The notes under the pieces were generated by a model that worked only from the letters and a program-made list of their open reading frames with translations, made no database searches and was not told the DNA's origin. A program made the translations under genes and the position numbers. 64,000 nucleotides of DNA from Microbacterium sp. CFH 31415 (GTDB taxonomy: Bacteria; Actinomycetota; Actinomycetes; Actinomycetales; Microbacteriaceae): the NCBI RefSeq assembly GCF_022538185.1, contig NZ_JAKYXC010000009.1:186001-250000 (forward strand). Reading direction: 5' to 3'. Each line of letters opens with the position of its first letter. The first letter of the stretch is position 1. Shown here piece by piece: positions 1-8,761 of this stretch.

Positions 1-29
1 CGGGACCTCGCCGTCGACGACGATTCGAG

Positions 30-1097
30 TCAGCGCACCTCGGCCGCGCCGGGGTGCGGGATCTCGCGCCAGAGGTCCACGCCGTCCTCTTCGGAGGGGC
101 CGCCGACCGAAGGCGACCGGCCGACCACGGTGACAGCCACGCGCGCATCGGGCGAGGTGCGGATGTAGAGCCGATCGGAGCTGGCCGAGCGCAGCGCCTC
201 GGCGAGCTGTGCGCGGATGATGGACAGCGTCTCGTCGTCGACTCCCTCGAGCCCGCCCTCGTCGAGCACCGTCACGTTCGCACCGCGGCGGCGAGCGCGT
301 TCGAGCTCGGCCCGCACATCGTCGTCGAGCAGGCGCGGTCCGCGCATCTCGTCGCGCAGCCGGCCCTCGGCCAGCCGCGCCTCGAGCCGATCATCGTCGG
401 TCAGGCGACCGCCGGTGGCGACCGTGCGCGTGAGGACCGGGCCGGCCACGGCGAGCGCCTGCTGCACCTGCACGCGGCGCTCGCGCTGGCGGCCGACCTG
501 AGAGGCCTGCCAGGCCGACGCAGCGCGCTGCAGCTGGGCCAGCCTCGACGTGTCGCGCGCGGCGCGGTCGAGGGATCCGACCAGCAGCTGCGCACACGTC
601 ACCCACACGATCGAGCCGACGAGTCCGAGGGCGAGCGCGTTGGCGGGGCCCATCCACGCCATCGAGCCGACGGCGAGGATCACGATGCCCGCCCACGCGG
701 CCCACGGCCGGCGTCGCACCATCACGATCGTCATGAGCGCCCCGATGCCGCCGAGGTACCACGTGGCGAAGCCGGACGTCACCGAGCCCGGGCCCACCGC
801 GAACGAGATGGCGCTCGGGACGACCACCGCGGCGGCCAGCGCGAGGATCATCGCGGGCACGGGGAGCCGGCCGCGCGTACGGTGCACATCGCCGATGTGC
901 TCCTCCTCCGGCGCCGCGGCCGACGGCGCCGGGTCCCAGAAGATGCAGAGCCAGGTCGTCGCGAGGTACATCCCGAGCGTCGCGACGACGATGAGGGGGT
1001 AGGGCACGGCCGCTTCGGTCCACCACAGGCCGCGTGCTGCGAGGTAGGCCGTGAAGGCGACGGCGAGCGCGACCAGGACGTTCTTGACGCTGATCAC
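30..1097 (-). CDS. Six-helix membrane protein with degenerate kinase-like tail
   Basis: A 355-aa protein with no family I can name. The N-terminal ~190 residues hold about six hydrophobic segments. A charged Arg/Gln-rich stretch (about 195-225) follows, then a soluble C-terminal domain. The C-terminal part (IRAQLAEALRSASSDRLYIR, then VAVTVVGRS) resembles the N-box helix and following strands of a histidine-kinase ATPase domain, but the N-box Asn and the Gly boxes are missing. It is the third gene of a minus-strand operon; its ATG overlaps the kinase stop by 4 bp (ATGA). Inference: an accessory or decayed sensor subunit for the adjacent two-component pair. Topology is clear; function is a guess. 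Confidence 0.75.
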   Translation of the reverse strand: MISVKNVLVALAVAFTAYLAARGLWWTEAAVPYPLIVVATLGMYLATTWLCIFWDPAPSAAAPEEEHIGDVHRTRGRLPVPAMILALAAAVVVPSAISFAVGPGSVTSGFATWYLGGIGALMTIVMVRRRPWAAWAGIVILAVGSMAWMGPANALALGLVGSIVWVTCAQLLVGSLDRAARDTSRLAQLQRAASAWQASQVGRQRERRVQVQQALAVAGPVLTRTVATGGRLTDDDRLEARLAEGRLRDEMRGPRLLDDDVRAELERARRRGANVTVLDEGGLEGVDDETLSIIRAQLAEALRSASSDRLYIRTSPDARVAVTVVGRSPSVGGPSEEDGVDLWREIPHPGAAEVR

Positions 1098-2338
1098 TCC
1101 GGCTTCCCCTCCCAGTCGAGGCGCACGGTGGTGCCGTGCCGGCCGGTGTCGATGTCGGCGGATCCGCCGACGGCGGCGACCCGCGCGAAGATCGAGGCGC
1201 GGATGCCGAGGCGGTCGTCGGGCACGTCGTCGAGGTCGAATCCCTCTCCGAGGTCGCGCACCTCGACGTGGACGACGTCTCCGGATGCCTCGACCGACAC
1301 TCTCAGGCCGGCGCCGCCCGCGTGCTGCAGGGCGTTCGCGATGGCCTGGGTCGCCGCGAGCACAAGCGCCCGTGCGACCCGGCCGGGGATCTGCGGGCCG
1401 TCGGCCACGATGTCGCGATCGACCAGCAGGTCTGCCCCGAGCTCGCGCGATGCGGCATCGATGTCGTCGGCGATCGAATGGGCGTCGCGCGGTTCGTCGG
1501 GCCCCTCGTGCGCATCCTGTTCGGTGTTCGCGAGGCGGGTGAGGGCTTCGCGCGCCATCGCGACGGCCAGCGTCTGGGCGCGCGGAGTGTCGGCGCGTTC
1601 GGCCGCGATGAGCGCTGCGAGCACGCTGTCATGCATGAGCGCTGCGACCGCGATGCGCTCCTGCTCCGCAGCATCGGCCGCGGCCGCCTGCGCGTACGAC
1701 GACACCGCGCGGGCGCGGGTCTCGTCGACGTTCGCCGCGACCGACCGGAACACCCAGCCCAGCGTGAGGATGACGCCGCCGAGGATCAGCGCGAACGAGA
1801 CGTCGAGGCCGTTCGCGAACCAGAACTCGGTGGCGAAGCCGCCCTGGATGAGGCGCACCAGGCCGAACAGGAGCGGCGCGAGGATCGTCCAGACGATCTG
1901 CAGCGGGAAGGGGAAGGCGAGCACCGCCGCGAGCGTGGCGATGTTGACGAGGTACCAGATCCACGGTTGCGGTGTCGCAGGCGGGTCGCTGCCGGCCGTG
2001 GCGATCGGCCACGCGATCAGCGCGAGCATGTAGACGAACGCGAAGACGCCCGCGGCGATGCGGACGCCGCGGCCGACGAAGCACGCGATGATCATCACGG
2101 CGAGCGGAGCGAACACGACGACCACGAGCGGCTCGTGCCAGCCCGGCTGCTCGTCGGACGGTCCGATCGCGCTCAGGAACGCCTGCAGCCCGAGCACGAG
2201 CGAGCCGAAGCCGGCGACGATGGAGATGATGCGCTCGACGCGCGTGCGCGTGAACGACCCGATGCCCGCGGTGGCCTCCCGGGAATGCGGAATGTGCCCC
2301 CAGGCGCTGTCGAGGACCGCCGGTGCGTCAGACGCCAC
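1094..2338 (-). CDS. Membrane-bound sensor histidine kinase
   Basis: About 414 aa from a GTG start at 2338 that overlaps the 3' end of the response regulator by 11 bp. The frame stays open upstream, but that part is antisense-like shadow of the regulator. Residues ~40-200 contain about six membrane segments with no recognisable extracellular domain. A short DHp-like helix follows, with phosphoacceptor His236 in ALMHDSVLAAL, then a HATPase_c domain with the N-box (ATQAIANALQHAG) and a Gly-rich DLGEGFDLDD / DRLGIRASI region. This layout fits the NarL-partner (HPK7-like) kinases. The stimulus cannot be read from the sequence. Confidence 0.9.
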   Translation of the reverse strand: MASDAPAVLDSAWGHIPHSREATAGIGSFTRTRVERIISIVAGFGSLVLGLQAFLSAIGPSDEQPGWHEPLVVVVFAPLAVMIIACFVGRGVRIAAGVFAFVYMLALIAWPIATAGSDPPATPQPWIWYLVNIATLAAVLAFPFPLQIVWTILAPLLFGLVRLIQGGFATEFWFANGLDVSFALILGGVILTLGWVFRSVAANVDETRARAVSSYAQAAAADAAEQERIAVAALMHDSVLAALIAAERADTPRAQTLAVAMAREALTRLANTEQDAHEGPDEPRDAHSIADDIDAASRELGADLLVDRDIVADGPQIPGRVARALVLAATQAIANALQHAGGAGLRVSVEASGDVVHVEVRDLGEGFDLDDVPDDRLGIRASIFARVAAVGGSADIDTGRHGTTVRLDWEGKPE

Positions 2339-2999
2339 GCGCGATGTCCTCCTGGTCGGCGGGTTCGACGATCCCATCCTCCATCGCCCGCCGCAGCAGG
2401 TCGACCTTGGTCGGCGCGGGGCGCCCGACCTCGACGTACTTGACCCGCACCCGCGTGATGTTCTCCTTCGCGGTCGAGTAGGCGACGCCGAGCCGGTCGG
2501 CGACGACCTTGAGAGGCAGGCCCGCCGCATAGAGGCGCAGCACCTCGCGCTCGCGCGCCGACAGCTGCGCGTCGGCGAACTCGCGGTCGCCTTCGACGGC
2601 GCTCGCCCATTCGACGTTGTTGAGCGGCTCGCCCTTGGCGACCGTGGTCACCGCGGCGATCACGTCGTCGATGCGCGATGACTTGCTCACCACGCCGGCG
2701 GCACCCGCGGCGAGCGCCTCGCGCACGGCAGCGGGCCGATCGGCGACGCTGTGGATGATCACGCTCGACCCGTCGAGCACGAGGCGGCGCACGTTCTCTG
2801 TCACCGTCGTGCCGTCGCCCAGCGTGAGGTCGAGGACCACGACGTCGGCCGGCGCGGCCGCCGAAGCGGTGCGCCACTTGAGGTAATCGGTGACGGTGCT
2901 GCCCGAGAAGACGACGTCCTTCGTGCCGACGCGTGCGCACGCGGCCTCGAGTCCGAGTCTGACGGACTCATGGTCGTCGATGAGCGCAACCCGGGTCAT
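2328..2999 (-). CDS. NarL/LuxR-type response regulator
   Basis: A 223-aa two-domain regulator. The receiver domain has the acidic pair Asp8-Asp9, phosphoacceptor Asp57 (VVLDLTL), Ser84 and Lys106. The C-terminal LuxR-type helix-turn-helix begins near residue 143 (LSAREREVLRLYAAGLPLKV) and contains the recognition helix AYSTAKENITRV. It is the first gene of a regulator-kinase-membrane protein operon, and the kinase start lies inside its 3' end. TAGGCT sits 6 nt before the ATG, so the transcript is probably leaderless. Targets are unknown. Confidence 0.93.
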   Translation of the reverse strand: MTRVALIDDHESVRLGLEAACARVGTKDVVFSGSTVTDYLKWRTASAAAPADVVVLDLTLGDGTTVTENVRRLVLDGSSVIIHSVADRPAAVREALAAGAAGVVSKSSRIDDVIAAVTTVAKGEPLNNVEWASAVEGDREFADAQLSAREREVLRLYAAGLPLKVVADRLGVAYSTAKENITRVRVKYVEVGRPAPTKVDLLRRAMEDGIVEPADQEDIARGV

Positions 3000-3005
3000 T
3001 CCGCC

Positions 3006-3011
3006 AGCCTA
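3006..3011 (-). promoter_or_regulatory. Leaderless-type -10 for the response regulator
   Basis: TAGGCT (minus strand) ends 6 nt before the ATG at 2999 and no Shine-Dalgarno sequence is present. This spacing puts the transcription start on or next to the start codon. Confidence 0.6.
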
Positions 3012-4397
3012 ACGCCGACCGGCGGCGGGGGTGAGAGCCGCCACAGCCTCGACGTGGTGCGAGTGCGGGAACAGGTCGAGGGCCTGCGCTCCCGTCGTCT
3101 CGTAGCCCGCCTCGCGGAAGGTCGCGAGGTCGCGGGCCAGGGCCACCGGATCGCACGCGACGTACACGACGGCCGCCGGCGACAGCGACGCCACCGACTC
3201 CACCACCACCCGGCCGGCGCCGGCACGCGGCGGGTCGAGCAGCACGACGCCGCGCGAGAGCCGCTCGCGCTCGGCGGCGGACGCCTCGGCGGCGAGCCGG
3301 GCCAGCCAGCGGTCGACACGGCCGGTCTCGGCTCGCGCGCCGACCCACTCGGCGAGGTTCTCGCCGGCGTGCTCGGTCGCCCGAGGGTCGGACTCCACGC
3401 TCGTCACCCGCGTGGCGTGGCCGCCGACCTCGCCCAGCGTGGCGGCGAAGAGCCCCACGCCGCCGTACAGGTCGAGGTGCCAGGCGTCGGCATCCCACCC
3501 GACGCCCTCGCCGAGCCCGCGCAGCGTCTGCCCGACAGTCGATGCGAGGGTGGATGCCGCGAGCCGATGCACCTGCCAGAAACCGCCGGCGTCGACCCGG
3601 AACTCCCGGTCGCCGACGCGCTCGACGACCACCTCGGGCGTCGCCGGGCGAGGACCGCCCGTGCCCGCGCCGCCGCTGCTCCCCTTGCCGCCGCCGCTCC
3701 CCCCCGTGCCGCCGGCGCCGCGACTCCGTCCGCCGCGTCCACGGCCGCGCTCGGCCTCCGGCCGCGGGAGCACGCGCACGCGGCCGTCGGCCGGCTGCAC
3801 CAGATCGATGCGCCCCGGCTCGGGGGACGCCAGGCTCAGCGCGATCCGCTCGACGTCGGGGGTGGCCAGCGGCAGGCTCCCCACCGGGATCACGCGATGG
3901 CTGCGGGCGGCGTACGGGCCGATCCGGCCAGCGTCGTCGACGTGGAGGCTCACCCGCGTGCGCCACCCGGTGCCGTCCGCGCTCTCGGCGTCGGATCCGG
4001 AGCCGGCGGGGGCGATGGAGACGTCGGGGTCCGGCATCCCACCGAATCGCTGCAGCGCGTCGCGCAGCACCTTCAGCTTCAGCTCGCGCTGGTACTCCAG
4101 CGCGATGTGCCCGAAGTCGGCGCCGCCCGGCCGGCTCTCGGGCGCGACAGCGATGTCGGCCTCGCGCCACACGTGCGGGCGGCGGTGCGGCGAGGCATCC
4201 CTCACCTCGATCGCCTCGGCGCGCCAGAAGGAGCTCTTGCTCGCGTCGGTGACCCGCGCGAGCACGCGTTCGCCGGGCAGGACGTCGGGCACGAACACCA
4301 CGCGCCCCTCGTGCCGGGCCACGAACACGCCGCCGTGGGCCACGTCTCCGATCTCGAGTTCGAGGATCGGGCCGCGGTCACCAGTCGAGTCGGTCAC
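3009..4397 (-). CDS. TrmA/RlmD-like class I SAM-dependent RNA methyltransferase
   Basis: A 462-aa, GTG-started protein with an N-terminal TRAM-like OB domain (~10-65) and a C-terminal Rossmann methyltransferase domain (DLYGGVGLFAAT, ~309-320). Asp-Pro-Pro-Arg is at ~388-391 and the catalytic Cys is C415 in VACDPVALARD. Family members add 5-methyl to uridine in tRNA or rRNA. The [4Fe-4S] cysteine cluster of E. coli RlmD is not visible; the equivalent region reads GGADFGHIALEYQ. Residues ~217-250 form an unusual Gly/Ser/Arg-rich insert. The gene is divergent from maf with overlapping promoters. Substrate nucleotide is uncertain. Confidence 0.88.
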   Translation of the reverse strand: MTDSTGDRGPILELEIGDVAHGGVFVARHEGRVVFVPDVLPGERVLARVTDASKSSFWRAEAIEVRDASPHRRPHVWREADIAVAPESRPGGADFGHIALEYQRELKLKVLRDALQRFGGMPDPDVSIAPAGSGSDAESADGTGWRTRVSLHVDDAGRIGPYAARSHRVIPVGSLPLATPDVERIALSLASPEPGRIDLVQPADGRVRVLPRPEAERGRGRGGRSRGAGGTGGSGGGKGSSGGAGTGGPRPATPEVVVERVGDREFRVDAGGFWQVHRLAASTLASTVGQTLRGLGEGVGWDADAWHLDLYGGVGLFAATLGEVGGHATRVTSVESDPRATEHAGENLAEWVGARAETGRVDRWLARLAAEASAAERERLSRGVVLLDPPRAGAGRVVVESVASLSPAAVVYVACDPVALARDLATFREAGYETTGAQALDLFPHSHHVEAVAALTPAAGRR

Positions 4398-4404
4398 GAA
4401 GGAG

Positions 4405-4410
4405 AGCCTA
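4405..4410 (-). promoter_or_regulatory. Leaderless-type -10 for the RNA methyltransferase
   Basis: TAGGCT on the minus strand lies 7 nt before the GTG at 4397. Its two upstream-most bases (4409-4410) are also the first two bases of the plus-strand -10 of maf. Confidence 0.6.
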
Positions 4411-4414
4411 CGGT
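4409..4414 (+). promoter_or_regulatory. Leaderless-type -10 for maf
   Basis: TACGGT followed by 6 nt and the ATG at 4421. It overlaps the divergent methyltransferase -10 at positions 4409-4410. Confidence 0.6.
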
Positions 4415-4420
4415 GGACCT

Positions 4421-5131
4421 ATGCGCGTGTGCCTCGCCTCGACCTCGCCTGCCCGCCTCATGCTGCTGCAGCAGTTCGGCATCCGTCCCCTCACCGTCGC
4501 CCCCGACGTCGATGAGGACGCCGTCGTCGCGGCTGTCGAAGCCTCCGAGGGCCGCACGCTCGCGCCGGACGAGCACGTTCTCCTGCTGGCGCGCCGCAAG
4601 GCCGCCGACGTCGCGGCGCGGCTGGCCGATGACATCCCGGGCTTCGACGGCATCGTGATCGGCGGCGACTCGATGTTCGAGCTGGGCGGCGAGGTGCTCG
4701 GCAAGCCCTACACGGCCGACACCGCGGTCGCGCGCTGGCACGCGATGCGCGGGCAGACGGGCGTGCTGCACTCCGGCCATGCCGTGGTGCGCATGGTCCC
4801 CGGCGAGCCGGCGCGCGAGGTGCACGCCGTGGCCGAGGCATCCGTCACCTTCGCAGATGATCTGTCGGACGCCGAGATCGACGCGTACGTCGCGTCCGGC
4901 GAGCCTCTGCACGTCGCCGGCGCCTTCACCGTCGACAGCCTCGGCGGCGCGTTCATCACGCGGGTGGAGGGCGACCCCTCGACGGTCGTGGGGATGTCGC
5001 TCTCGACGCTGCGTCGACTCGTGCGCGAGCTGGGCGTCGAATGGACGGCGCTATGGGCCACGACGGACCCCTCTCTCGAGCACGCCGATCTGGGCGAGGA
5101 CAACGATCGGGACCTGCATTCCGCGCCCTGA
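4421..5131 (+). CDS. maf: Maf-family nucleotide pyrophosphatase
   Basis: A 236-aa Maf/Ham1-superfamily protein. It has the N-terminal LASTSPARLMLLQQFGI motif, the LLARRKAADVA helix, the GGDSMFELGGEVLGKP active-site loop and the C-terminal GGAFITRVEGDPSTVVGMS motif. Maf proteins hydrolyse dTTP/UTP or modified nucleotides to the monophosphate plus pyrophosphate and affect septation. Length is slightly above the usual ~200 aa. It is divergent from the RNA methyltransferase, with only 23 bp between start codons, and has no Shine-Dalgarno sequence. Which nucleotide it prefers cannot be read here. Confidence 0.93.
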   Translation: MRVCLASTSPARLMLLQQFGIRPLTVAPDVDEDAVVAAVEASEGRTLAPDEHVLLLARRKAADVAARLADDIPGFDGIVIGGDSMFELGGEVLGKPYTADTAVARWHAMRGQTGVLHSGHAVVRMVPGEPAREVHAVAEASVTFADDLSDAEIDAYVASGEPLHVAGAFTVDSLGGAFITRVEGDPSTVVGMSLSTLRRLVRELGVEWTALWATTDPSLEHADLGEDNDRDLHSAP

Positions 5132-5208
5132 CCGTCATTGTGGGAGGCGTCCCATGTTTCGGCAGTGTTCTTGTGCGAACCAGTCAAATCCCGGCCGCGA
5201 CGCGTGGG

Positions 5209-5214
5209 TAGGCT
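5209..5214 (+). promoter_or_regulatory. Leaderless-type -10 for the carboxylase gene
   Basis: TAGGCT, then 7 nt, then the ATG at 5222. This supports the 5222 start over the upstream in-frame GTG near 5138. Confidence 0.6.
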
Positions 5215-5221
5215 GGCACGC

Positions 5222-6988
5222 ATGCCTCAGATCGCCAAGGTTCTCGTTGCCAACCGCGGCGAGATCGCCGTCCGCGTCATCCGTGCCGCCCGTGACGCCG
5301 GGAAGGCGTCCGTCGCCGTCTACGCCGAGCAGGACCGCGACGCCATGCACGCCCGTCTCGCCGACGAGGCGTACGCCCTCGACGGCACCACCAGCGCCGA
5401 GACCTACCTGTCGATCGACAAGATCCTCTCGGTCGCCCGCCGCTCGGGCGCCGATGCGGTGCATCCCGGGTACGGCTTCCTCGCCGAGAACGCCGACTTC
5501 GCGCGCGCGGTCATCGGCGCCGGGCTGATCTGGATCGGCCCGAGCCCGGAGGCCATCGAGGCGCTCGGCGACAAGGTCACCGCACGCGCCGTCGCCGAGA
5601 AGGTGGGCGCGCCGCTCGCCCCCGGCACCCCGGGTCCCGTCGCCGGCGCCGACGAGGTCGTCGCGTTCGCCGAGCAGGTGGGCCTCCCCATCGCCATCAA
5701 GGCCGCCTACGGCGGCGGCGGCCGCGGCCTCAAGGTCGCCCGCACGATCGACGAGGTGCCCGAGCTCTTCGAGTCCGCCACCCGCGAGGCGATCACCGCC
5801 TTCGGCCGCGGCGAGTGCTTCGTCGAGAAGTACCTCGACAAGCCGCGTCACGTCGAGACGCAGTGCCTCGCGGATGCCGCGGGCAACGTCGTGGTGATCT
5901 CGACGCGCGACTGCTCGCTGCAGCGCCGCCACCAGAAGCTCGTGGAAGAGGCGCCCGCGCCGTTCCTCACCGACGAGCAGAACAAGACCCTCTACGACGC
6001 GTCGAAGGCCATCCTCAAGGAGGTCGGCTACGTCGGCGCGGGAACGTGCGAGTTCCTCATCGGCGCCGACGGCACCATCTCCTTCCTCGAGGTGAACACC
6101 CGTCTGCAGGTGGAGCACCCCGTGTCGGAGGAGGTCACCGGCATCGACCTCGTGCGTGAGCAGTTCCGCCTCGCCGAAGGCCAGGAGCTCGGCTACGGCG
6201 ACCCGACGCCCGAGGGGCACTCGATCGAGTTCCGCATCAACGGCGAGGACCCCGGTCGCGGCTTCCTCCCCCAGCCCGGACCGATCCACGTCTTCAAGAC
6301 GTTCGGCGGTCCCGGCATCCGCCTCGACTCCGGCGTCACCGCCGGCGACACCATCTCCGGCTCGTTCGACTCGCTCCTGGCGAAGATCATCGTGACCGGC
6401 CGCGACCGCGCCGAAGCTCTCGAGCGGTCCCGCCGCGCACTCGATGAGTTCGAGGTCGCGGGCATGCCGACCGTGCTGCCGTTCCACCGCAAGGTCGTGC
6501 GGGACCCCGCCTTCACCGCCGAGGACGGCGAGTTCGGCGTCTTCACGCGCTGGATCGAGACCGAGTTCGTCAACGACATCGCGCCGTGGGACGGCGAGCT
6601 CGAGGCCCCGAAGCCCAGCGAGCACCGCCACACGGTCGTGGTCGAGGTCGCGGGAAAGCGCCTCGAGGTGAGCCTGCCCGACCGCGTGGTCGCCGCGCCC
6701 GGTGTCGCGGGGCGTCCTGCCGCGGTCCCGCCGTCGCGCCGGTCGCACGCGCCGACCGTGGTCGCGGGCGCCTCGGGAGACGCCGTGAAGGCGCCGATGC
6801 AGGCGACGATCGTCAAGGTCGCCGTCGAGGAGGGCCAGCAGGTCGTCAAGGGCGACCTCGTCATCGTGCTCGAGGCCATGAAGATGGAGCAGCCGATCCA
6901 GGCGCACAAGGACGGCACCGTCGGTGCGATCAACGCCGATGCCGGCACGACCGTGTCGGCCGGGCACCAGCTGCTCACCATCTCCTGA
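5222..6988 (+). CDS. accA3: Acyl-CoA carboxylase alpha: biotin carboxylase plus BCCP
   Basis: A 588-aa fusion of biotin carboxylase and biotin carboxyl carrier protein. The N-terminal domain starts [18 protein letters not shown]. The ATP-grasp glycine loop is [12 protein letters not shown] and the catalytic core includes [18 protein letters not shown]. The last ~75 residues are a biotinyl domain with the acceptor Lys (about K554) in EAMKMEQ. It carboxylates biotin using bicarbonate and ATP and hands it to a separate beta subunit (acetyl-, propionyl- or related CoA carboxylase) that is not in this window. The length matches actinobacterial AccA3-type proteins. An Ala/Pro/Arg linker joins the two parts. 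Confidence 0.95.
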   Translation: MPQIAKVLVANRGEIAVRVIRAARDAGKASVAVYAEQDRDAMHARLADEAYALDGTTSAETYLSIDKILSVARRSGADAVHPGYGFLAENADFARAVIGAGLIWIGPSPEAIEALGDKVTARAVAEKVGAPLAPGTPGPVAGADEVVAFAEQVGLPIAIKAAYGGGGRGLKVARTIDEVPELFESATREAITAFGRGECFVEKYLDKPRHVETQCLADAAGNVVVISTRDCSLQRRHQKLVEEAPAPFLTDEQNKTLYDASKAILKEVGYVGAGTCEFLIGADGTISFLEVNTRLQVEHPVSEEVTGIDLVREQFRLAEGQELGYGDPTPEGHSIEFRINGEDPGRGFLPQPGPIHVFKTFGGPGIRLDSGVTAGDTISGSFDSLLAKIIVTGRDRAEALERSRRALDEFEVAGMPTVLPFHRKVVRDPAFTAEDGEFGVFTRWIETEFVNDIAPWDGELEAPKPSEHRHTVVVEVAGKRLEVSLPDRVVAAPGVAGRPAAVPPSRRSHAPTVVAGASGDAVKAPMQATIVKVAVEEGQQVVKGDLVIVLEAMKMEQPIQAHKDGTVGAINADAGTTVSAGHQLLTIS

Positions 6989-7017
6989 CGCCTCTCGCCC
7001 GACGTCGACGCGCTCGC

Positions 7018-7095
7018 GCTGTCGAAGCGCTCGCACTGTTCAACGCGCGCGCGCTGTCGAAGCGCTCGCACTGTTCAACGCGCGCGCGCTGTCGA
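7018..7095. repeat. 35-bp direct tandem repeat, two copies plus partial
   Basis: The unit beginning GTCGAAGCGCTCGCACTGTT recurs with a period of 35 bp at 7021 and 7056, and its first five bases recur at 7091. It lies in the 229-bp gap between the convergent carboxylase and LpdA genes, where no gene is evident. It looks like a local duplication. Confidence 0.85.
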
Positions 7096-7143
7096 TACCT
7101 GCAGTCGCGCACGCTCCCGCGGACCGCGAGTGCACGAAAGGGC

Positions 7144-7165
7144 AGCGGATGCCGCGGCATCCGCT
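7144..7165. terminator. Perfect palindrome between convergent genes
   Basis: A 22-bp perfect palindrome with half-site AGCGGATGCCG. It lies between the 3' ends of the carboxylase (+) and LpdA (-) and could act as a bidirectional terminator stem. There is no U-tract, as is common in high-GC actinobacteria. Confidence 0.5.
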
Positions 7166-7217
7166 CATCGACCGTCAGCGCGCGACTGCTCAGGCGACCC
7201 GCCCGATCCTTCGGCGA

Positions 7218-8666
7218 TCAGCCGCCGTACACGTTGTGGTCGACGACGTGCATCGCACGGGCGGCGTCGGTGATGCTGCCCGAGAGCGACGGGTAGACGG
7301 CGAAGACGCGGGACACCTGGTCGACCGTGAGGCGACGCTCGACGGCGATCGCGATCGGGTAGATCAGTTCGGATGCGCGCGGTCCGACGATGACGCCGCC
7401 CACCACGGTGCCGCTGCCCTCACGGGCGATGAGCTTCACGAAGCCGTCCTTGATGCCCATCATCTTCGCGCGCGGATTGGCGGCGAGCGGCAGCTTGTGC
7501 ACCACGGCGTCGATCAGGCCTTCGGCGATGTCCTTCTCCTGCCAGCCGATCGTCGCGATCTCGGGGGCGGTGAAGATGTTCGAGGTGATGCGGCGGCGCT
7601 CGAGTGGGATCACCACGTCGCCGAGCGCATGGAAGATCGCGGTGCGCCCCTGCATCGACGCGACCGATGCGAGCGGCACGAAGGTCGTGCAGTCACCGGC
7701 GGCGTAGATGTTCGGCACCGACGTGCGGGCGACGCGGTTGACCTGGATGTGACCAGAATCGGTCATCTGCACACCCGCCTGCTCGAGCCCGATTCCCGCG
7801 GTGTTGGGGATCGAGCCGACCGCGACGAGGCAGTGGCTGCCCTCGACGGTGCGTCCGTCGCTGAGGGTCACCAGTACGCTGTCGCCGAGGTTCTCGACCT
7901 TGTCGGCACGCGACTTCGACAGCAGCGTCATGCCGCCGCGCTTGAACACGCGTTCGAGCACGGCCGCGGCATCCGAATCCTCACCCGGAAGCACCTGGTC
8001 GCGGCTCGAGACGAGCGTGACCTTGGCGCCGAGGTTCATGTAGGCGCCGGCGAACTCGGCGCCCGTGACACCCGAGCCGACGACGATCAGGTGCTCGGGG
8101 ATGGCCTTCATGTCGTAGAGCTGGGTCCACGTCAGGATGCGCACGCCGTCCGGCTTCGCCGTCGGCAGCTCGCGCGGGGACGAGCCGGTCGACACCAGGA
8201 GGGTGTCGGCCTCGATGCGGTCGAAGTCGGTGCCACCGGCGCCCGTCGAGACGACGACGGCGTTCTCGCCCTCGAGGCGGCCGTGCCCGGAGATGATCCG
8301 CACCCCCGCTTCGGCGAGGGAGGCGCGCATGTCGTCGGACTGCTGCCGCGCGAGCGACAGGAGGCGCCGGTTGACAGCGGCGAGGTTGATCGCGATCTCC
8401 GGCTTGAGCGGCTTGCCGTCCTTGCCCTTGGCGAACAGCTGCACGCCGAGGTCGCTCGCGCCCGCGATCGCCACGGCCGCGTCGGCGGTGGCGATCAGCG
8501 TCTTCGACGGAACGACGTCGGTGATCACCGCCGACCCGCCGATGCCCGCCCGTTCGACCACGGTCACCTCGGCTCCGAGCTGGGCGGCGGCCAGCGCCGC
8601 TTCGTAGCCGCCGGGGCCGCCACCGATGATCGCGACGCTCTGGGTGCGCTCGAAGCTCAAGGACAT
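7218..8666 (-). CDS. lpdA: NAD(P)H-quinone dehydrogenase, LpdA type
   Basis: A 482-aa flavoprotein disulfide-reductase fold protein. It has an N-terminal FAD motif (IIGGGPGGYEAA), a second NAD(P) Rossmann motif (VVGSGVTGAEFA), an FAD-contacting AAGDCT motif and a C-terminal dimerisation domain. The redox CxxxxC is absent: the region reads GGSAVITDVVPSKTLIA. This fits the actinobacterial LpdA (Rv3303c-like) group, which reduces quinones rather than disulfides. I prefer the ATG at 8666, because GGGAGAGA is properly spaced from it but nearly touches the ATG at 8675. It is convergent with the carboxylase gene. Confidence 0.92.
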   Translation of the reverse strand: MSLSFERTQSVAIIGGGPGGYEAALAAAQLGAEVTVVERAGIGGSAVITDVVPSKTLIATADAAVAIAGASDLGVQLFAKGKDGKPLKPEIAINLAAVNRRLLSLARQQSDDMRASLAEAGVRIISGHGRLEGENAVVVSTGAGGTDFDRIEADTLLVSTGSSPRELPTAKPDGVRILTWTQLYDMKAIPEHLIVVGSGVTGAEFAGAYMNLGAKVTLVSSRDQVLPGEDSDAAAVLERVFKRGGMTLLSKSRADKVENLGDSVLVTLSDGRTVEGSHCLVAVGSIPNTAGIGLEQAGVQMTDSGHIQVNRVARTSVPNIYAAGDCTTFVPLASVASMQGRTAIFHALGDVVIPLERRRITSNIFTAPEIATIGWQEKDIAEGLIDAVVHKLPLAANPRAKMMGIKDGFVKLIAREGSGTVVGGVIVGPRASELIYPIAIAVERRLTVDQVSRVFAVYPSLSGSITDAARAMHVVDHNVYGG

Positions 8667-8749
8667 GGCATCCATTCTCTCCCGCGCGACGGCGTCGGCA
8701 CGACACCCCGGCGGCCGCCCCCGGCTGGCCCTCGCCCCCGCCGCGCTCC

Positions 8750-8755
8750 TAGAGT
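8750..8755 (+). promoter_or_regulatory. Leaderless-type -10 for purine nucleoside phosphorylase
   Basis: TAGAGT, 6 nt, then the ATG at 8762, with no Shine-Dalgarno sequence. Confidence 0.6.
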
Positions 8756-8761
8756 GTCGGC

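Noticed and set aside
1..33. A possible gene start on the minus strand reading LTRIVVDGEVP from a CTG that overlaps the TGA stop of the 30-1097 gene.
   Set aside because: Only 11 codons are visible and CTG starts are rare, so it cannot be supported within this window.
54..2033. A plus-strand 659-codon open frame opposite the kinase operon.
   Set aside because: Low-complexity Arg/Asp/His-rich translation with no membrane or domain pattern; the minus-strand genes are convincing.
7018..7095. The 35-bp tandem repeats as a CRISPR array.
   Set aside because: Units are contiguous with no spacers and there are no cas genes.
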